NCBI GenBank assembly: GCA_001798455.1
Contig: MGSI01000140.1
Span: 1 to 15,507, forward strand
Source: Deltaproteobacteria bacterium RIFCSPLOWO2_02_FULL_57_26
GTDB lineage: Bacteria > Desulfobacterota > Binatia > UBA9968
Direction of reading: 5' to 3'
DNA: 15,507 nt
Every line of letters begins with the position of its first letter. Position 1 is the stretch's first letter. This document shows positions 13,474-15,507 of this stretch, in pieces. The notes beneath the pieces were generated by a model. That model was not told the origin of the DNA, made no database searches, and worked only from the letters and a program-made list of their open reading frames with translations. The position numbers and the translations under genes are program-made.

Positions 13474-15066
13474 ATGTTTCGGATTCGATACAGTCGCTGG
13501 AATCGCTCCTCTGCTGAGTCCCTCGGAGCCGAGAGTGTCTTCGAGCAACTGAACGATTACATGAACGAGACGGGCGACCTGCAGCAGGCTATGCGCCGTC
13601 TGATGCAGCGGGGCTTGAAGCAAGGCGAGAAAAAGACGGCGGGACTGGAAGATCTGATGTCCCAGTTGAGCCGCGAGCTGAGGCGCCTTTACGACCGTTA
13701 CCGGATCCAGTCGGCTATGGAGCAGGTGGAACAGGAGCTTCGGTCGATCGTGGAGCAGGAGCGCCGGACCCTCCAAGAGCTGCGCGATGCCAAACCCGGG
13801 ATTGAAAGTAAAGAGGAATTTCTTGATCGTCTGCCGGACAAGACGAGCGAGGCCATCGAGAAGCTCGCCTCTTACAGTTTCGAGGATTCCAAGGCCCAGA
13901 CGGATTTTCAGTCCCTGCTTTCCCGGCTGGAGCAGGTCCGACGCCTCGAGAACGCCATCCGCCGGGAGGGTAGCCTTTTCCGCGGGCAGACACCCTTGGA
14001 TATGGAGCAGGCACAAGAGCTTTTAGACCGGATCGAGGAGCTGCGCCGCCTGGAAGGCCAGCTCTCGAGCATGAACCTGGAGGATGTAGACTCCCAGTTG
14101 CTGGAGAGGCTCTTGGGGGAGGATGCGCGGCAGGATTTCGATGGGGTTGCGCGCATGGAGTCTCTGCTGGAAGATGGAGGCTATGTCATCGATCGGGGTG
14201 ATCGGTTCGAACTCACGCCGCGCGGGGTCAGACGGGTCGGACAGCTCGCTCTGCGAGATATCTACCGCCAGCTCAAACGCGACGTGATCGGCCGGCACCC
14301 GATACGCTCCCACGGTTCTCAGGAGCTCGTGACCGAGGAAAGCCGCCCCTATGTCCAGGGCGATCACCTCCACCTCAACATGATTCAGACGCTCAAAAGT
14401 GCCCTGTTCCATAACGGAGGTTTACCGCTGCGTTTGCGGCCGCAGGACTTTATGGTTTACGAGTCTGAGCACACCACTCGCGCCGCCACCGTGCTGCTCT
14501 TGGACATGAGTTGGTCGATGAGCTGGGAGGGAAGGTTTGCGGCGGCCAAAAAGGTGGCCTTGGCGATGGAGAGCCTCGTGCGTTCGCTCTATCCCCGCGA
14601 CTATTTCGGCATCGTGGGCTTCTTCACCCGCGCCGTGGAACTCAAGCCCAAGGATCTCCCTGAGGCGACGTGGAATATGGGAGATCCTTTCACCAACCTC
14701 CAAGACGGACTGCACCTGGCTGCCGACCTCTTGGAGAGAAGGCCGAGCCAGAACCAGCAGATGATCGTGATTACCGACGGCCAGCCCACCGCCTACTGCC
14801 GGCAGGGGCGCCTCTATTGCGAATGGCCTCTCAGCTTCGGCGGGATCAGCCAGAGGGCGGCGGACGAGACGCTGCGCGAGGCGGAGCGCGTCACGCGCCG
14901 GGGGATCACCATCAATACGTTCATGCTCGACGATAGCCCGGTGTTGAAGGGCTTTGTCGATGAGATGACCCGCATCAACAAGGGCCGGGCTTTCTATACC
15001 CGTCCCGACCGCCTGGGCGAGTATCTGCTGGTCGATTACATCTCACGCCGGCGAAAAAAGGTCTAG
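13474..15066 (+). CDS. VWA-domain protein, partner of the upstream AAA+ ATPase
   Basis: 530 residues. The first ~220 are mostly charged helices with coiled-coil character (ELRRLYDRYRIQSAMEQVEQEL and similar). Residues ~225-265 look like a small winged-helix-like segment (MESLLEDGG, then DRFELTPRGVRRVGQ). The C-terminal von Willebrand A domain (~335-520) has a complete MIDAS metal site: DMSWS (Asp344, Ser346, Ser348), Thr407 in GDPFTNL and Asp435 in VITDGQPT. A CxxxxxxC pair follows at YCRQGRLYCEWP. N-terminal helices plus a C-terminal VWA domain resemble ViaA/CbbO-type partners of MoxR ATPases. The VWA protein would bind the client and dock on the AAA+ ring. ATG 13474 has only a weak ribosome site, so coupling to the upstream gene is likely. 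It is the last gene of the train. Confidence 0.88.
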   Translation: MFRIRYSRWNRSSAESLGAESVFEQLNDYMNETGDLQQAMRRLMQRGLKQGEKKTAGLEDLMSQLSRELRRLYDRYRIQSAMEQVEQELRSIVEQERRTLQELRDAKPGIESKEEFLDRLPDKTSEAIEKLASYSFEDSKAQTDFQSLLSRLEQVRRLENAIRREGSLFRGQTPLDMEQAQELLDRIEELRRLEGQLSSMNLEDVDSQLLERLLGEDARQDFDGVARMESLLEDGGYVIDRGDRFELTPRGVRRVGQLALRDIYRQLKRDVIGRHPIRSHGSQELVTEESRPYVQGDHLHLNMIQTLKSALFHNGGLPLRLRPQDFMVYESEHTTRAATVLLLDMSWSMSWEGRFAAAKKVALAMESLVRSLYPRDYFGIVGFFTRAVELKPKDLPEATWNMGDPFTNLQDGLHLAADLLERRPSQNQQMIVITDGQPTAYCRQGRLYCEWPLSFGGISQRAADETLREAERVTRRGITINTFMLDDSPVLKGFVDEMTRINKGRAFYTRPDRLGEYLLVDYISRRRKKV

Positions 15067-15135
15067 CGCGAATTTTTTTCTGGTTTTTTCGTCTATCTAT
15101 TCCGAGTAGGCAGGGCAGAAGGGAACGTGGAAGTT

Positions 15136-15156
15136 ATCCCCCCTTTGGGGTAAAGG
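15136..15156. repeat. Collapsed copy of a C/G-run palindromic element
   Basis: ATCCCCCCTTT directly joined to GGGGTAAAGG. It matches the outer parts of the palindrome at 15436-15479, but the 8 nt around the centre (ACAAAAGG) are missing, as though deleted by slippage at the hairpin. Confidence 0.6.
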
Positions 15157-15182
15157 ATCTGCCCGAGCACGGGTCGGACTGT

Positions 15183-15222
15183 GGTTCGACAAGCTGCTCA
15201 CCATCCTGAGGGGACTCGAAGG
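15183..15222. repeat. Degenerate REP-like dispersed palindrome
   Basis: GGTTCGACAAGCT, then CTCACCATCCTGAGG and CTCGAAGG, resembles a short palindromic repeat (TTCGACAAGCTCACCATCCTGAGC-like) that I recall as scattered in many environmental bacterial genomes. The two arms pair only partly here (TTCGA against TCGAA), so this would be a decayed copy. Identification is from memory. Confidence 0.4.
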
Positions 15223-15231
15223 AAGGACGGG

Positions 15232-15287
15232 AGCCCGATTCTCTATCAGATGGACGAGTCTGTCTGTAGGGATCGGGCTTTTTGTTT
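15232..15287 (+). terminator. Intrinsic terminator at the end of the gene train
   Basis: AGCCCGAT (15232-15239) pairs with ATCGGGCT (15272-15279). After one bulged T the stem continues with CTCTA against TAGGG, and an inner CAGA/TCTG helix completes the hairpin. TTTTTGTTTG follows at once. It works on the plus strand only and lies 165 nt after the VWA gene stop, so it probably ends the long aromatic/rpsA/AAA-VWA transcript. Confidence 0.8.
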
Positions 15288-15340
15288 GTGAAGGAAGCAG
15301 CTAATCCCAGGCGGGCGGAATAGAATTTGAGCGCATAAAA

Positions 15341-15405
15341 TTGTTCGAATCGTTTAAATCGTTCAAGGCGTTCTGATGATCCCTGAACCATTCGAACGGT
15401 TCGAA
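15341..15405. repeat. Short 9-bp periodic array of GTTCAA/TTCGAA units
   Basis: Four adjoining 9-mers, TTGTTCGAA, TCGTTTAAA, TCGTTCAAG and GCGTTCTGA (15341-15376), are followed after 11 nt by CCATTCGAA and CGGTTCGAA (15388-15405). The consensus is about nCGTTCAAn. Units are imperfect and the second block is out of phase by 2 nt. Confidence 0.6.
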
Positions 15406-15435
15406 CTATAGTGAAGGAAAAAAGAAAATTACTAT

Positions 15436-15479
15436 AATCCCCCCATCCCCCCTTTACAAAAGGGGGGTAAGGGGGGATT
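15436..15479. repeat. Palindromic C6/G6 repeat element
   Basis: AATCCCCCC-AT-CCCCCCTTT, the centre ACA, then AAAGGGGGG-TAA-GGGGGGATT: a near-perfect 20-bp inverted repeat with only the AT/TAA spacer mismatched. Elements of this look are common in intergenic DNA of environmental bacteria in my recollection. It has no coding capacity. A shorter, collapsed relative sits at 15136-15156. Confidence 0.75.
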
Positions 15480-15507
15480 TGATGTCAATTTATTTAATTC
15501 CGTCACT

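Larger units (their letters stand above)
15067..15231 (+). other. Non-coding stretch between the last gene and its terminator
   Basis: No credible gene is seen. It begins with two T-rich runs (T7 and T6) after the stop codon. It then has a collapsed C/G-rich palindrome (15136-15156), a small CCCG-AGCA-CGGG hairpin (15162-15173) and a degenerate dispersed-repeat copy (15183-15222). It may be a long 3' UTR or hold a small RNA ending at the terminator at 15232; sequence alone does not decide. Confidence 0.4.

Noticed and set aside
12062..15066. Magnesium chelatase for chlorophyll or bacteriochlorophyll
   Set aside because: There is no H subunit and no other pigment gene, the ATPase has an altered Walker B, and the VWA protein lacks the AAA-like N-terminal half of ChlD/BchD.
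15067..15231. Possible riboswitch or 6S-like RNA
   Set aside because: No conserved core of the TPP, cobalamin, SAM, fluoride or c-di-GMP classes and no long end-to-end pairing like 6S RNA was seen; repeat debris explains much of it.
15134..15391. An 85-codon minus-strand open frame in the 3' intergenic region
   Set aside because: It runs through the terminator and three repeat elements, and its translation resembles no protein family.

Overview
The window (15,507 bp, by eye mid-to-upper 50s % GC) looks like chromosomal DNA of a Gram-negative bacterium. An IHF-beta-type protein and a LapA-domain membrane protein beside rpsA suggest a proteobacterium-like organism. The order pheA - aminotransferase - DAHP synthase - tyrA - aroA - cmk - rpsA - sppA - ihfB resembles what I recall from Desulfobacterota (deltaproteobacterial) and neighbouring environmental lineages such as NC10. 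That placement is an inference from gene order and protein style, not a search result.

Layout. (1) Positions 1-211, minus strand: the N-terminus of a CobW/G3E-family metallochaperone GTPase, cut by the window edge. (2) About 526-996, plus: a small unrecognised two-helix membrane protein. It ends facing a convergent minus-strand RluA-type pseudouridine synthase (1050-1940), with a hairpin terminator between them. (3) 2080-15066, plus: one long, tightly packed gene train of twelve genes, probably one operon or several overlapping transcripts. Its first five genes build aromatic amino acids: pheA (chorismate mutase/prephenate dehydratase with ACT domain), a HisC-like aminotransferase, aroF (DAHP synthase), tyrA and aroA. 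They cover the committed entry to the shikimate pathway, the EPSP step, and the branches to phenylalanine and tyrosine. Next come cmk and rpsA (pyrimidine nucleotide supply and ribosomal protein S1), sppA, ihfB, a HIT-family nucleotide hydrolase or phosphorylase, and lapA. The train ends with an AAA+ ATPase and a VWA-domain protein that form a MoxR/Mg-chelatase-like pair of unknown target. (4) 15067-15507: a non-coding tail with a good intrinsic terminator and four kinds of small repeat.

How the genes work together. DAHP synthase and EPSP synthase feed chorismate. The mutase domain of PheA makes prephenate for both its own dehydratase domain and TyrA, and the HisC-like enzyme probably does the final transamination. 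Start/stop overlaps (ATGA, TAATG, TAGTG, TGATG) imply translational coupling. Several gene junctions carry palindromes that could tune mRNA processing or translation.

The best candidates for something under-described are the terminal AAA+/VWA pair and a perfect 14-bp stem hairpin near the start of the pheA coding region. The AAA+ protein has an Asn in place of the Walker B Asp and a Cys/His cluster that could bind metal. I see no CRISPR array, tRNA, rRNA, insertion sequence or phage module.
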